Position numbers and translations under genes: made by a program
Part shown: positions 27,362 to 37,446 of the stretch, piece after piece
Layout of the letters: every line of letters starts with the position of its first letter
How positions within the stretch are numbered: position 1 is the stretch's first letter
Source: Candidatus Poribacteria bacterium
GTDB lineage: Bacteria > Poribacteria > WGA-4E > JAJDTR01
Assembly: GCA_028820655.1 (NCBI GenBank)
Contig: JAPPIK010000014.1
Location: 397,079 to 461,078, forward strand
Direction of reading: 5' to 3'
Length of the DNA: 64,000 bases
Notes under the pieces: generated by a model
Database searches by the model: none
What the model was told of the DNA's origin: nothing
What the model saw: the letters and a program-made list of their open reading frames with translations, nothing else

Positions 27362-30307
27362 TCAAGGTGACTGTGCGCCGGACTCGTTCGTACCGATCGT
27401 CAACTTCGCAGGTGGGCTGCTGGCTACAATCCGCTGTCCAACGGAAGCGGTTACGACGACATTATAGGGAAGCGTCGCGAGTTCGCGGCCGACGAAGGGA
27501 TTTTCCCTGGCGGTGATCCCGAACCCAACGATATTCGGTTCGATTACAATAGTGGCTTCGGTCTGATCGCCTCCAAGAATGGTGTTCAACTGTTGTGTTC
27601 GTATCCCGGGCGGCAAACCAATGAGTGCTAGTGATAGAATCTGCTTCGATCCGGGCTTTCGCTGAGCGGTCACCGTCAGTGGCACTGGTGTCTCGGGTGC
27701 GATGCTCAGGTTTTCGGGCGAAACGGAAAGAATGACATTGGGCGGCTCTGTTACGCTAACCACTACACTTGAACGCTGTACGGACAACAGTTGGTTGGCA
27801 AGCCGGTAAAACTCGACCGGATTCGCCGCTCGCTTGACCAATTCTCCGGTTAACGGCATCACACTCCCGACGACCTGCACCACACGGTGGTCCAATGGGG
27901 CATCCGGCGCGGCGGTCAGTGTAATGATACCATCTGCCATCTCTTTCAAGATGGCTCCGGAACTTGCGGTTACGCCCGGCGGCAGGTTTTCCACGTCAAG
28001 CAAAATTTCGCTGCTAAATCCAACACGCCGATCCGCGGTCACAGTTAGCACAACGGTGCCGCCTCTCCCGATGTTCGGGTTATCCGGCGTTACCGAAATA
28101 CTAAAATCCGGTCGTGTTGGTTCTACACCGAGGTGATATATGTACTCGGCGCCTCCGGCGCCCGTGATGTCTTCTACACGAAGCATGTACACGCCCGGCT
28201 CGGGGAAACTAAAGTCGATGCGCGCATCGCGACCTCCCGCGACCCCGGCGTTATTTGCAAGCACCTCTCCTCTTGAATTTACCAGTGTCAGAGACGGACT
28301 AAATGGAGAGCCGAGCCGTTCTGCGGAGAGATCGATTGAGTATCCGCCGATTGATGCTAAGAAGCCCCACGGCCCAAATCCGTTCTCAATCTTGAGCAGG
28401 ATCTTGTTGCGTCCCTTGGATAGAGGCAAGGCGATTACGTCATCGGCGGACCTTATCGGACGATGAACATGATGACTCCATATCAGCTTGTCGTTCACCC
28501 ACACTTTGATACCGTCGTCGGAGGCGAGAGATAAAATCTCGGTGCGTTCGCGGTCCGACTCGAGGTATGTCAGTGCATAGCCAACGACGTCATCTTCCGG
28601 AACATTTGAGAATACAGTGTTTCCAACACCGGTCGATTTATACCATCCGATCGTTCTCCTACCTTTACCGACGTATTCCTTTTCCAGGTCGATTTCAACC
28701 TCCGGCGGATATACGACATCAAACCCGGTTTCATTGTAATTGTCAAACGGTTGGATAACCCACCAGGGCCCCAGCGTCTGTCCCTCACTGACATCGAATT
28801 TGTAGTAATCGACATCGCCGGGCTCGGAGATACGCCCGCTTACACCGCCAGATACAACTATCTCCTGTGCGCTCTCTAGTTGCTTCGCCATGATTGCAGC
28901 CAAGCGCTGTGTTTCCGCTTGAACATAAGCGATGATGCGCTCGGCTTCTTCCATTGATATGTTTGCGTTGTCTTTGGCAATCATGCGCATGATGGTCGAC
29001 TGCCACTCGTCCGCAGAGAGGGGTTGATTGTCCGGGGAGCGCAACTCATGGCACTGACTGCACTTTGATCCAAACAGAATCTGTCCCTCGATGTCGGTGT
29101 CGGTTGTTTCAACCGGTTCCGGAGTCGTGTCGACCGGATCATTGATTGCGAGTTCAACACTCTCCGGTGCAAGACTGGAGACAAAGGGGAAACTTCCGAA
29201 AGGCGTGTGAATCTCTCCTAAACCCGGCTCTTGATCAGTTGTTAAGTCAATAGGTATGTCAAGCGAAGCGCGCGGGTCTGTCGCAGATACGTCGGGAAGA
29301 TTCTCGCCGCCGATTACCGCATTTACAGTCGTTCCGATTGTGCCTGCCGGGGGAAAGACATAGGTATTGTAGGGAATCGTACCCATGGAGAGACGGTATA
29401 CGGACGCCGGATTATTGCCGAAGAGCAGATCCCGAACGCCGAGATAATACGTGCCGTCGGCAGGGAGAGTATAATCGATGAGCGGATCAAGGACGTAGAA
29501 ACCGGTGTTTCGGGCAAGTTCGTCGCCATCGGAATCATAGAGGGTGATCACGGGGTAGAAAAATTGTTGGCTGGCATTATTGAGTCGAAACGCTCTGACT
29601 TCGAAGACAAATCGGTCACCTTCGTATCCATCGAATTGGAAATAGTCCGCATCCGCATGGGAGTTGATCAGACCGTTTATGACAATCGGAGTTTCCACCG
29701 GTGTCGCGTCGTCAATGCTGCTGTTGGGTTCCAATTCAACCTCTTCGACTTGCTCACTGATTTCAAAGGGCCATGCGCTCGAGGCGCCGAATTTGCCAAC
29801 GACACGAATCTCGCGCGCGCCGGGCGGAGTGTCCGGTGGAATTGACAGACGGAGCGTCAGTCCGCCGCTTGCTGCAACCGCCGATTTAAGGTAAGAGACG
29901 ATTTTATCTCTGTCTTCGACCGAGATGGGCGCATCCTTTTCCTCAATCATATTATCTACGGTCGCTTCCCACTGCGCTGCAGCCATTGACCTGTTGCTGG
30001 GCGAACGAAGTTCGTGGCACTGGGTGCAGGACGCCTCAAACAACGCTTGATGGGTGGTGTCGGCCTCTCCGCTGGAATCGAATAGCTCCCCGGTTATTCC
30101 CGTATCACCTTCAATGATCAGGGTGTGCGCTTCGGCAAGGTCGGCGCCGTGAACGGTCACATCGACCGTTGTTCCCACTTGTCCGCCCGCCGGAAAAAGG
30201 GCGTTGATGCGAGGGGTGCCTTGTGCGAACACGAGACAATCGATAATCAAGAAGAGGCAAATTTGACATGCCAAGAACACGGAGGGCGATATAGCCATTT
30301 TTTTCAT
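27362..30307 (-). CDS. Exported multidomain protein with two cytochrome c-like haem sites and PPC-type domains
   Basis: 981 residues with a signal peptide at 1-28. After an IPT-like strand set (INALFPAGGQVGTTVDVTVHG) comes the first CxxCH haem site, CTQCH at 94-98. A beta-rich PPC-like domain follows (DADYFQFDGYEGDRFVFEV), a second IPT-like segment (VFPPAGTIGTTVNAVIGG), and the second haem site CSQCH at 416-420. Both haem segments share ELRSP after CH and a downstream W-x-x-T-x-x-x-M pattern, so they are duplicated domains. The rest has a second PPC-like domain and Ig-like repeats. Electron transfer or haem sensing outside the cytoplasm is inferred; axial Met candidates need modelling. Strong Shine-Dalgarno GAGGAG. 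Confidence 0.75.
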   Translation of the reverse strand: MKKMAISPSVFLACQICLFLIIDCLVFAQGTPRINALFPAGGQVGTTVDVTVHGADLAEAHTLIIEGDTGITGELFDSSGEADTTHQALFEASCTQCHELRSPSNRSMAAAQWEATVDNMIEEKDAPISVEDRDKIVSYLKSAVAASGGLTLRLSIPPDTPPGAREIRVVGKFGASSAWPFEISEQVEEVELEPNSSIDDATPVETPIVINGLINSHADADYFQFDGYEGDRFVFEVRAFRLNNASQQFFYPVITLYDSDGDELARNTGFYVLDPLIDYTLPADGTYYLGVRDLLFGNNPASVYRLSMGTIPYNTYVFPPAGTIGTTVNAVIGGENLPDVSATDPRASLDIPIDLTTDQEPGLGEIHTPFGSFPFVSSLAPESVELAINDPVDTTPEPVETTDTDIEGQILFGSKCSQCHELRSPDNQPLSADEWQSTIMRMIAKDNANISMEEAERIIAYVQAETQRLAAIMAKQLESAQEIVVSGGVSGRISEPGDVDYYKFDVSEGQTLGPWWVIQPFDNYNETGFDVVYPPEVEIDLEKEYVGKGRRTIGWYKSTGVGNTVFSNVPEDDVVGYALTYLESDRERTEILSLASDDGIKVWVNDKLIWSHHVHRPIRSADDVIALPLSKGRNKILLKIENGFGPWGFLASIGGYSIDLSAERLGSPFSPSLTLVNSRGEVLANNAGVAGGRDARIDFSFPEPGVYMLRVEDITGAGGAEYIYHLGVEPTRPDFSISVTPDNPNIGRGGTVVLTVTADRRVGFSSEILLDVENLPPGVTASSGAILKEMADGIITLTAAPDAPLDHRVVQVVGSVMPLTGELVKRAANPVEFYRLANQLLSVQRSSVVVSVTEPPNVILSVSPENLSIAPETPVPLTVTAQRKPGSKQILSLALIGLPPGIRTQQLNTILGGDQTEATIVIEPNIVGFGITARENPFVGRELATLPYNVVVTASVGQRIVASSPPAKLTIGTNESGAQSP

Positions 30308-30764
30308 TGTTCAATCTCCTCTAAGCTTTTCGGCGCTTCCATTTTTCCGATTTAATCCTCAAAAAGCATCATACTAGTGCCGCTATCCCACGTTGCCACT
30401 GACAAGGTTCTAAAATGTGCCGTTTCTCATAAATGAGAATAGTTCGTTTGTAGCGGAAGGTTTGTCTTGCAATCTGTGCCTTTGCGCTTCACGAGCACGT
30501 TCTGAAAACTCAAGCGACTGAATATGATTAACCGAACGGATAGATGAAGCGGGTGGATAACGAGTGATTAGGGGAGTGCTCAGCGACCACGATAGAGTTC
30601 CCTTAAGCATTTGTCGCGCGTGAGGCGCGAGAGAGGTCTCTTGTGCCGCAAGAGCGGCAAATCACATCAGTACCCGATATCCGCTAACGGATTGCGAAAC
30701 TCACTCATGCGTCGAACTACTCAAAATATTTGAGCACAAAGGCGAGCCGCTGTGATTGCGACCC
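30308..30764. repeat. Intergenic region with dispersed repeat
   Basis: A composite of the GATAGAGATC family lies at about 30515-30606 (AAGCGACTGAATATG, ACGGATAG, GTGGATAACGAGTGA, CCACGATAGAG). The minus-strand side at about 30365 has TATGAT without a matching -35 for the 27362-30307 gene. No open frame is credible. Confidence 0.5.
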
Positions 30765-31787
30765 CTATTCGGTGAATGTGCCTACCAATTGCCCGCTCGA
30801 TAGATCCCAGACTCTAGCTATACCGTCGCGTCCACCAGCCGCAACAAACCCGCCGTCCTCACTCAAATCAACTGCGTAGACTTCTTCCGCTGATTCAGAA
30901 AATGTGTGGAGTCGACTGCCGGAGCGGAAGTCCCAAACAATGACCGATTTATCCGCACTTCCGGATACTACAATAACTTGGTTTTCTCTCGTACCGCAAT
31001 CAATGGCGTAAACAGCCCCTTGATGCCCGTTATATACTCGAACTAGCGCCCCCTGTGTCTGAAGATTTCCGGCTTCCCCTATGGATTCAGTTACGCGCCA
31101 AGAGCGGAGCACTGTGTCGCCTGAACCGGAGATAATCATATTGTCTATGGGGGCAAATGCGACCGAATAGACGGCAGCGTCATTTTGGTCAAAGTTCACA
31201 AGCACTTCGTAAGTCTGAGCATTCCAAATCTTCACGGTCTTGTCTTTACCGCCGGTGACAAAATATTTGCCGTCGTCGCGGAAGTCGATACCGAACACGC
31301 GATCGATATGTTGAGTAAGGGTGTGCTCGATATCACCGCTGTCAAGCGCGATTACAGAAATATGTTCATCCATGCTTGCAGTGAGAACTCTCGATCCATC
31401 TGCGCTCACGGTGACAGCTTCAATTGTATCCGCATGACAATCGACGACTCGTATTTCTGCGCCGGACTCGACTTCCCAAACGTGAAGTTCGCCGTTTTGC
31501 GCAGGCAGACCTCCGCCTGCAAACAACATTTTTCCGTCACGCGAAAATCTCAGGCATCTTACGGCATCAGAATGAGGTTCTAAATCTTGGATAATTTCGC
31601 GTGTGCCAAGGTCCCACAGTTGCACCCATTGGTAACGACCAACTGCCAAGTGGCTGCCATCGGGACTGAATTGAACTGACCAAACTGCGGACACATTTGA
31701 TTCGGCAGGATTCGCTTGCTCCGTGGTTCCGACAAAGAGGAGCGACAGAATGATAAGCGGAATCGCAGCATTGGACTTAGGTTGCAT
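30765..31787 (-). CDS. Exported WD40-repeat propeller protein
   Basis: 340 residues from the ATG at 31787 (MQPKSNAAIP), which begins a signal peptide (IPLIILSLLFVGTTEQA); GAGGT lies eight bases upstream. The frame is open to 32069, but that part lacks a ribosome-binding site and would bury the signal. Seven WD blades can be followed, e.g. VWSVQFSPDGSHLAVG, VRCLRFSRDGKMLFAGG, VFGIDFRDDGKYFVTGG with KTVKIWNAQ, VYAIDCGTRENQVIVVSGS, and VYAVDLSEDGGFVAAGG. It probably acts as an extracytoplasmic protein-binding platform; partner unknown. Confidence 0.82.
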   Translation of the reverse strand: MQPKSNAAIPLIILSLLFVGTTEQANPAESNVSAVWSVQFSPDGSHLAVGRYQWVQLWDLGTREIIQDLEPHSDAVRCLRFSRDGKMLFAGGGLPAQNGELHVWEVESGAEIRVVDCHADTIEAVTVSADGSRVLTASMDEHISVIALDSGDIEHTLTQHIDRVFGIDFRDDGKYFVTGGKDKTVKIWNAQTYEVLVNFDQNDAAVYSVAFAPIDNMIISGSGDTVLRSWRVTESIGEAGNLQTQGALVRVYNGHQGAVYAIDCGTRENQVIVVSGSADKSVIVWDFRSGSRLHTFSESAEEVYAVDLSEDGGFVAAGGRDGIARVWDLSSGQLVGTFTE

Positions 31788-31878
31788 TACTGGATACCTC
31801 TGGTTTAGTCGGGCTGTGCATCGATCTGATAGGACCGCGCAAAATTTGGTAATACGACGTTCCCATATCGGAAATAAT

Positions 31879-31908
31879 AGTATACCACGAAACATATTGA
31901 GATGTAAA
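31879..31908 (-). promoter_or_regulatory. Sigma70-like promoter for the WD40 gene
   Basis: Minus strand: TTTACA (31908-31903), 18-base spacer, TATACT (31884-31879). Transcription would begin near 31872, about 85 bases before the ATG at 31787, which also argues against the longer reading frame. Confidence 0.5.
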
Positions 31909-32124
31909 CCATTAGCCTCAAAATTGACACTCTTGTTCAAGATAAATTCTCGGTGTGTGTTTGAAATGCGTCCCCCAAGAATTCCGGAATTGCCCCGGAA
32001 GGTTCCACATCGGATTTTTCTTGCTTTCCATACGGGTAGTTCGTAAAATGGGTGCAGGTCGGAGCGCATAAATCCGCTTGGTCAATAAGAGGAGTGTAAT
32101 CACGCCGTAACACGGAGGCGACGG

Positions 32125-32853
32125 ATGAAGGTCTTGATACTCGGGGCAAACGGCCTTTTAGGTCCCCATGTGGTAAAATCGCTGGAACCGCACTACCAAC
32201 TGCGGCTTACGGACATTAAACCGACTCAAACGAGCCATGAATCCATGAGTGTGGATGTCTCTTGTCTGGATGAAGTTATGCGCGCTGCGGAAGACATGGA
32301 CGCAATCATCAATTGTTCCGTTCTTCGGGATGACAGGCAACTCGCCTTCGACGTAAGTACGCGTGGATGTTTCAACATGATGCAAGCGGCGGCGGTGCAC
32401 GGCATCCCAAGGGTCATCAACACCGGGCCTCACTGGACCGTAGCAGGCGATTCTTATACCGATTATGATTTCGAGTTGAGTCCGGATGTCCCGCCGCATA
32501 CCGGTACACTGCTTTACGCCTTGACGAAGGGGCTTGGCCAAGAGGTTTGTAAAGTATTCACGGAAAACTATGACATCTATCTTCTCTGTTATCTCTTTCT
32601 CAGTTTCCGCGAGCACACGGATGAGAGTGAGGGAACCGATCTTAACCCGTTCACCGTCAGTTGGCGGGACGCCGCAGACGCATTTCGGCTTGGTTTGGAG
32701 ATAAACCTCGACGAGTTGCCGTCACGCTGCGAAGTATTCAATATCTTCGCCGATTTGCCGCACCAAATGTTCCGAAATGAGAAAGCGAAGCGGATCCTTG
32801 GTTTTGCGCCCGAGGACAACTTTGAGCGCATGTGGCATAAGAAGCGAAAGTAA
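32125..32853 (+). CDS. NAD(P)-dependent epimerase/dehydratase-like protein (extended SDR)
   Basis: 242 residues. Rossmann motif GANGLLG at 7-13, an acidic residue at 30 ending the second strand (favouring NAD), and the catalytic pair Tyr131/Lys135 in LLYALTKGLG. It is shorter than typical extended SDRs (~310 residues) and has a reduced substrate domain. GGAGG lies six bases before the ATG. First gene of the plus-strand metabolic island; probably acts on a sugar nucleotide or a sugar lactone, undetermined. Confidence 0.78.
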   Translation: MKVLILGANGLLGPHVVKSLEPHYQLRLTDIKPTQTSHESMSVDVSCLDEVMRAAEDMDAIINCSVLRDDRQLAFDVSTRGCFNMMQAAAVHGIPRVINTGPHWTVAGDSYTDYDFELSPDVPPHTGTLLYALTKGLGQEVCKVFTENYDIYLLCYLFLSFREHTDESEGTDLNPFTVSWRDAADAFRLGLEINLDELPSRCEVFNIFADLPHQMFRNEKAKRILGFAPEDNFERMWHKKRK

Positions 32854-33047
32854 GTGTTTAGTGGATCTCTACCGCCATCGCTATCCACTCCGTTGCTGGC
32901 TAGTGATTAGTGGTCAGTGAAAACCCTGAAGCCGTATGAGTGACGATAAATGGGATCTCTATCGTACGGGATTTGTCATCGCCGGCCCTATCCGGTCGGT
33001 CGCTCTCGTTTGATCCCACAGGACATCTACGATGGTACAGGATTGGA
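32854..33047. repeat. Two reverse-oriented GATAGAGATC-type elements
   Basis: Copies at about 32862-32912 (GGATCTCTACCG, CGCTATCCACTC) and 32949-33022 (GGGATCTCTATCG, CCTATCCGG, CTCTCGTTTGATCCC). The second has inverted GGGATC/GATCCC ends. The open frame of the next gene runs back through this element, but it is non-coding. Confidence 0.6.
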
Positions 33048-35465
33048 ATGGACATTACGAATTCAAAATCGCTCTCTTATCAACCCGCTCCCGGTGTCTT
33101 GACCTGCTCCGATATGCGGGGATGGAACATTGCGGTGTCTCTCCAAGCAATCCCTTCCGAGAAATATGCAGCCGAAGAGTTCCGGTTGTGGTTCGGTAAA
33201 GCAACGGGGATGCAACTCGCGTCCGGTACATCGAATCATGCCGGATTCCATCAAGTTCATATAGGGGAAGATGCCTCCGCGCTTGATTCGAGTAGGTTGG
33301 AGGAGGAGGAACTGCAAATCATTGTCGAGAGCGACCGGTTGATTATCGCGGGCGGCCGTCCGCGCGGCACGCTCTATGGCGTCTATCAGTTCCTCGAAGA
33401 TTTTCTGGGAGTGCGCTTCCTTACGCATGACCATACGCACATTCCGGAAGCCCCGCCTCCTCGGATCCCCTGCGGTACATACAACTACAACCCGCCATTT
33501 TCATTTCGCTCAAACGGTTATTATGAAAACGTGGTAAGCCCGGAATTTGCGGCACGTCTTCGAGTAAACAGAGAGACTGGAGATGAAAAGTTGGGGGGAA
33601 AATCGCGACAAAGGCTAATAAATCATTCCTGCCGCACGTTAATGCCCTTCACGAAATACGGCGCCGATCACCCGGAGTATTACGCACTGGTGGACGGAAA
33701 ACGCGACACCGACCCCTTCGGCGGTGGTCCGCAGTTGTGCGTCACAAATCCGGAAGTTATCGAACTTACTTCGGAAGCCGCGATTAGGCAACTGAACGAT
33801 CATCCCGAATATAGAAACGTCAGTGTGAGTCAGGCGGACACCTATGCTTACTGTCGTTGCGGCCCGTGTGAAGCAATAAACCAACGCGAGGACTCAGCGA
33901 TGGGAGCACAACTCGCATTTGTAAACGCCGTCGCTGAACGCGTTGAAAAAGCATACCCGGACGCCAAAGTCGGCACACTTGCGTACCATTATAGTCGTAA
34001 GCCTCCCAAGACTATTCGACCGCGGCATAATGTCCAGATCCAACTTTCGACCATCGCGTGCTGCACGCTCCACCCGATTGACGATCCGAACTGCACGAAA
34101 AATCGGGACTTTTGTCGCGATATGGATTCCTGGGGTGAGATGTGCAATGAAATCTGGGTCTGGAATTACAACACAAATTTCATCGCTTATGATCTTCCAT
34201 TTCCTAGTCTGCGCGTCATCGGTCCGAACATCCGTTACTTTCTGGGGAACAACGCAAAAGGACTGTTTATTCAGTCAAACGTCAGTTGCTTGGCCGGCGA
34301 GTTCTCCGACCTTCGGAATTACCTCAGTGGGAAGTTGATGTGGAATCCGCATCTTGATGACCGGAGCGTGTCGGAAGAGTTTCTCAATCTACACTACAAG
34401 AGCGCAGCCGAGCCGCTCACGGAATACATCGACATGTTCCACGACAACGCCGAATCCAAGGGAGTTCACCCGGACTGCTTTCCGTCAGCCTATGAAGTTG
34501 GGCTGAATCCCGAGATCTCACAGAAAATCTTCGACTACTTTGAGGGTGCGTTGGAACTTGCGGACGACGACGCTGTACGGAGGCGAATCGAAAAGGCTTC
34601 CATCTCGGCATACCGGACGATGTTCGTGGCGGGCGGGGAGACAACGTCAGAAGAACGTGACAGACTCATCGACCGATATATCGAGCTATGCCAGCGTTAC
34701 GAGTTGGAACACCTTTCCGATGGCCCGCGTCTCACCTCCGAGTACTTCAAAGTGCTTGATCGTACCCGTAGGACCCATGGGAACGAGCGCACGTTGCCAG
34801 CGCAACCACTAATCAAACACTCCGTTCATTGGCTTGTTCCGTACGAGAAGTTCGGCGCAGAGCATCCGGAGTATTATGCCTTTGTGGATGGAAAGCGCGA
34901 TACCCCCAGACACACCACGGCGCCCCAACTGTGTGTCACGAATTCCGACGTCCTCGACATTGCCGCCGACGCCGCGATCAATTATCTGAACGAACATCCC
35001 GATGTTAAAGTTGTGAGTGTCAGCCAGTCGGATGCCGACTCTTACTGCCAGTGCGATTCGTGCACGGACATCAACCAACGCGAAGGCTCGCCGATGGGCG
35101 CGCAACTTGCTTTTGTCAACGCCGTTGCGGAGCGCGTTGAGATAGAGCATCCGGACGCCATCGTCGGGACTCTTGCTTATGTCCATACGCGCAAACCGCC
35201 CAAGACCCTCCGTCCGCGGCGCAACGTCAGGATTCAGCTTTCCAGCACCGAATGTTGTACACTCCACACAATAGACAATCCCAAGTGTAAGAATTGGACA
35301 TTTGGTCAGGATATGTACGAATGGCGCCGGATTTGCGAAGATGTCTGGGTTTGGAATTACAACACCAATTTCCATATCTCTGAATTCGAGTTTGATGAGG
35401 ATGCCGGAACCCTCAAACCTAGCGACCATCCGAAGATAATAGCAGGTATTCCGCTAACTGAATAG
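33048..35465 (+). CDS. DUF4838 family protein with an internal partial duplication
   Basis: 805 residues from the ATG at 33048 (MDITNSKS); the frame extends to 32940 only through a dispersed repeat. The first ~570 residues form a complete DUF4838-like unit (YAAEEFRLWFGKATG, GTLYGVYQFLEDFLG, YCRCGPC, TLAYHYSRKPPKTIRPR, WVWNYNTNF). Residues ~588-775 (34809-35372) repeat residues ~190-377 (33615-34178), including HPEYYAxVDGKRDT, YCQCDSC, RKPPKTLRPR and WVWNYNTNF; then the protein stops after a short unrelated tail. This looks like fusion with the middle of a second DUF4838 gene. No signal peptide is evident, unlike the other DUF4838 protein here. Confidence 0.75.
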   Translation: MDITNSKSLSYQPAPGVLTCSDMRGWNIAVSLQAIPSEKYAAEEFRLWFGKATGMQLASGTSNHAGFHQVHIGEDASALDSSRLEEEELQIIVESDRLIIAGGRPRGTLYGVYQFLEDFLGVRFLTHDHTHIPEAPPPRIPCGTYNYNPPFSFRSNGYYENVVSPEFAARLRVNRETGDEKLGGKSRQRLINHSCRTLMPFTKYGADHPEYYALVDGKRDTDPFGGGPQLCVTNPEVIELTSEAAIRQLNDHPEYRNVSVSQADTYAYCRCGPCEAINQREDSAMGAQLAFVNAVAERVEKAYPDAKVGTLAYHYSRKPPKTIRPRHNVQIQLSTIACCTLHPIDDPNCTKNRDFCRDMDSWGEMCNEIWVWNYNTNFIAYDLPFPSLRVIGPNIRYFLGNNAKGLFIQSNVSCLAGEFSDLRNYLSGKLMWNPHLDDRSVSEEFLNLHYKSAAEPLTEYIDMFHDNAESKGVHPDCFPSAYEVGLNPEISQKIFDYFEGALELADDDAVRRRIEKASISAYRTMFVAGGETTSEERDRLIDRYIELCQRYELEHLSDGPRLTSEYFKVLDRTRRTHGNERTLPAQPLIKHSVHWLVPYEKFGAEHPEYYAFVDGKRDTPRHTTAPQLCVTNSDVLDIAADAAINYLNEHPDVKVVSVSQSDADSYCQCDSCTDINQREGSPMGAQLAFVNAVAERVEIEHPDAIVGTLAYVHTRKPPKTLRPRRNVRIQLSSTECCTLHTIDNPKCKNWTFGQDMYEWRRICEDVWVWNYNTNFHISEFEFDEDAGTLKPSDHPKIIAGIPLTE

Positions 35466-35617
35466 ATGCGTCCAAAGGCTCCTAAAAACGGTAGAAGGCA
35501 ACTCCCACGGACGCAATCATGACGTTAGCGATAGTCGTACATGATCGCCATTGTCCGCATGTGCGCGTGTGGCGATCTGAACTGCAAGGCGAGACGTTGT
35601 GAGAGAAGGAGGTTACC

Positions 35618-37411
35618 ATGCCCAAACTTTCGGGGAGTGAAATCATCGTTGAATATCTGATAAAAGAAGGCGTTCCGTACGTAGCAGGCCTACCCGGACA
35701 CGGCACACTCGCCTTTATGGACGGCTTGCGGCGTAGAAGCGACCGGATTAAAACCATAATGGTCCGCCACGAGCAATCCGCGGCGCATTTGGCGGACGGT
35801 TACTACCGTGTGACCGGACAGCCAATGGCGTGCTTTACCACGGTCGGTCCCGGAGCGGTCAACTCGCTTATCGGAGTCGCGACGGCATTCATGGACTCGA
35901 CCGCGCTCGTTCTATTCACGGCAAACTGTCCGACTTACATGAATGAGCGGGGTGCGATGCAGGAGATAGAGCGGAACCACTGGGCTGATTTTCCCGAGGT
36001 CATCCGTCCCATCGTGAAGCGCACATGGAACGTCACCCGCGTGGAACAACTGCTTGAGGTGCTGCCTCGTGCGTTCCGTATCGCCACAAGTGGACGTCCC
36101 GGACCGGTGCACATTGACCTTCCCATGGATGTGCAGGCGGAAGTCATTGAAGCGGCCATCCCGAATCCCAAGAAGTATCGAGCAACCACCGAGGCGCACG
36201 CCAGTTCTGAAGATTTGGGCGATGCCGTCGAACTGCTGCTCTCGGCGAAGCGGCCCCTTATCTTGGCTGGCGGTGGGGTGTTGCGTTCCAGGGCTACGGA
36301 TGAACTCCGGGAGGTTGCCGAATTGCGGGGCATTCCTGTGGTCAGCACTTTTAATGGCAAAGGTGTCATGTCTGAAGACCACCCGCTCTGGTGCTACTTC
36401 ATCGGCTTTATGGGATCCAAATGCGGAAATGCGCTCGCGCCGTACGCCGATGTCATTCTCGCGGTCGGATGCCGGTTTGCAGAATGGACCGCCTCGTCTT
36501 ACAAGGAGGGTGTTACTTTTAATGTGCCTCCGACCAAAATCATCCAGATCGACATTGACACTCGCGAGATTGCGAAAAACTATCCGGTCGAGGTAGGGCT
36601 TTTCGGGGACGCGAAATCGGTTCTGCGCGATTTAACAGAAGCGCTCCGTCCGCACGGAATTCCTGACTACACAGAGACTCCCTATTTTAAGGAGATTCAA
36701 GGTTACAAGGACGAATGGCACGAGGTGCTCGACGAATGGCGCGCTCCGCCGACAAATGCGTTTACCTCGGCGGGCTGTCTCGCCGAGATGCGCCAGATCT
36801 TGGATCGTGATGTCATTGTGTTAAGCGACGCGGGGCATGCTCAGGATCATCTCTGGCGTGCCTTCCCGATCTACACGCCGCACACGCACGTGTCCTCCGG
36901 GGGATTCTCCACAATGGGTTTCACGGTGCCCGCCGCCATCGGTTGCAAACTGGCTGCTCCCCATCGCCAAGTGGTTGGGTTCATCGGTGACGGCAGTTTC
37001 CTCATGACGTGCCAAGAGCTTGCCACCGCGGTGCAATACAATATTCCCGTGGTCTACGTCGTGAACAACAACAACGGCTGGGTGAGTATCCGAGACTTGC
37101 AATCGGAGTGGTATGGTAAGGATGCGGTATTCGGAACGGAGTTTTTCCGTGAAGGAACGCAGGAGTTCGCAAACCCGGATTTTGTCCTTCTGGCAAAATC
37201 GTTTGGTGTGCACGCAGAGCGCGTCACGTGTCGGGAAAAGGTGGCCCCCGCTATGCAGCGAGCTTTGACGAGCGGTGGTCCGGCGGTTATTGAGGTGGTG
37301 ACTGAACGAGAACATCCCTATTCCGGACTGCCGTTGACCGGCTGGGCGGATTATCCTACCCCCGAATACGTTGGAAAGAAAAACGAACCTGACGAGTTAT
37401 CAATCCCCTGA
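35618..37411 (+). CDS. Thiamine pyrophosphate enzyme, acetolactate synthase-like
   Basis: 597 residues with the three-domain layout of the POX/ALS family. Catalytic Glu52 in RHEQSAAHLADGY activates TPP; the central domain has LAGGGVLRS; the C-terminal TPP/Mg motif starts GDGSF at 457-461 and closes at NNNNGW near 484. Family members perform acetolactate synthesis, glyoxylate carboligation, sulfoacetaldehyde or oxalyl-CoA reactions; the sequence does not let me choose, and no regulatory small subunit lies nearby. A strong AAGGAGG precedes the ATG. The amidohydrolase gene follows 35 bases later, so an operon is likely. Confidence 0.85.
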   Translation: MPKLSGSEIIVEYLIKEGVPYVAGLPGHGTLAFMDGLRRRSDRIKTIMVRHEQSAAHLADGYYRVTGQPMACFTTVGPGAVNSLIGVATAFMDSTALVLFTANCPTYMNERGAMQEIERNHWADFPEVIRPIVKRTWNVTRVEQLLEVLPRAFRIATSGRPGPVHIDLPMDVQAEVIEAAIPNPKKYRATTEAHASSEDLGDAVELLLSAKRPLILAGGGVLRSRATDELREVAELRGIPVVSTFNGKGVMSEDHPLWCYFIGFMGSKCGNALAPYADVILAVGCRFAEWTASSYKEGVTFNVPPTKIIQIDIDTREIAKNYPVEVGLFGDAKSVLRDLTEALRPHGIPDYTETPYFKEIQGYKDEWHEVLDEWRAPPTNAFTSAGCLAEMRQILDRDVIVLSDAGHAQDHLWRAFPIYTPHTHVSSGGFSTMGFTVPAAIGCKLAAPHRQVVGFIGDGSFLMTCQELATAVQYNIPVVYVVNNNNGWVSIRDLQSEWYGKDAVFGTEFFREGTQEFANPDFVLLAKSFGVHAERVTCREKVAPAMQRALTSGGPAVIEVVTEREHPYSGLPLTGWADYPTPEYVGKKNEPDELSIP

Positions 37412-37446
37412 TACGCGATCCATACATCGAAACACGGAAACTATCC

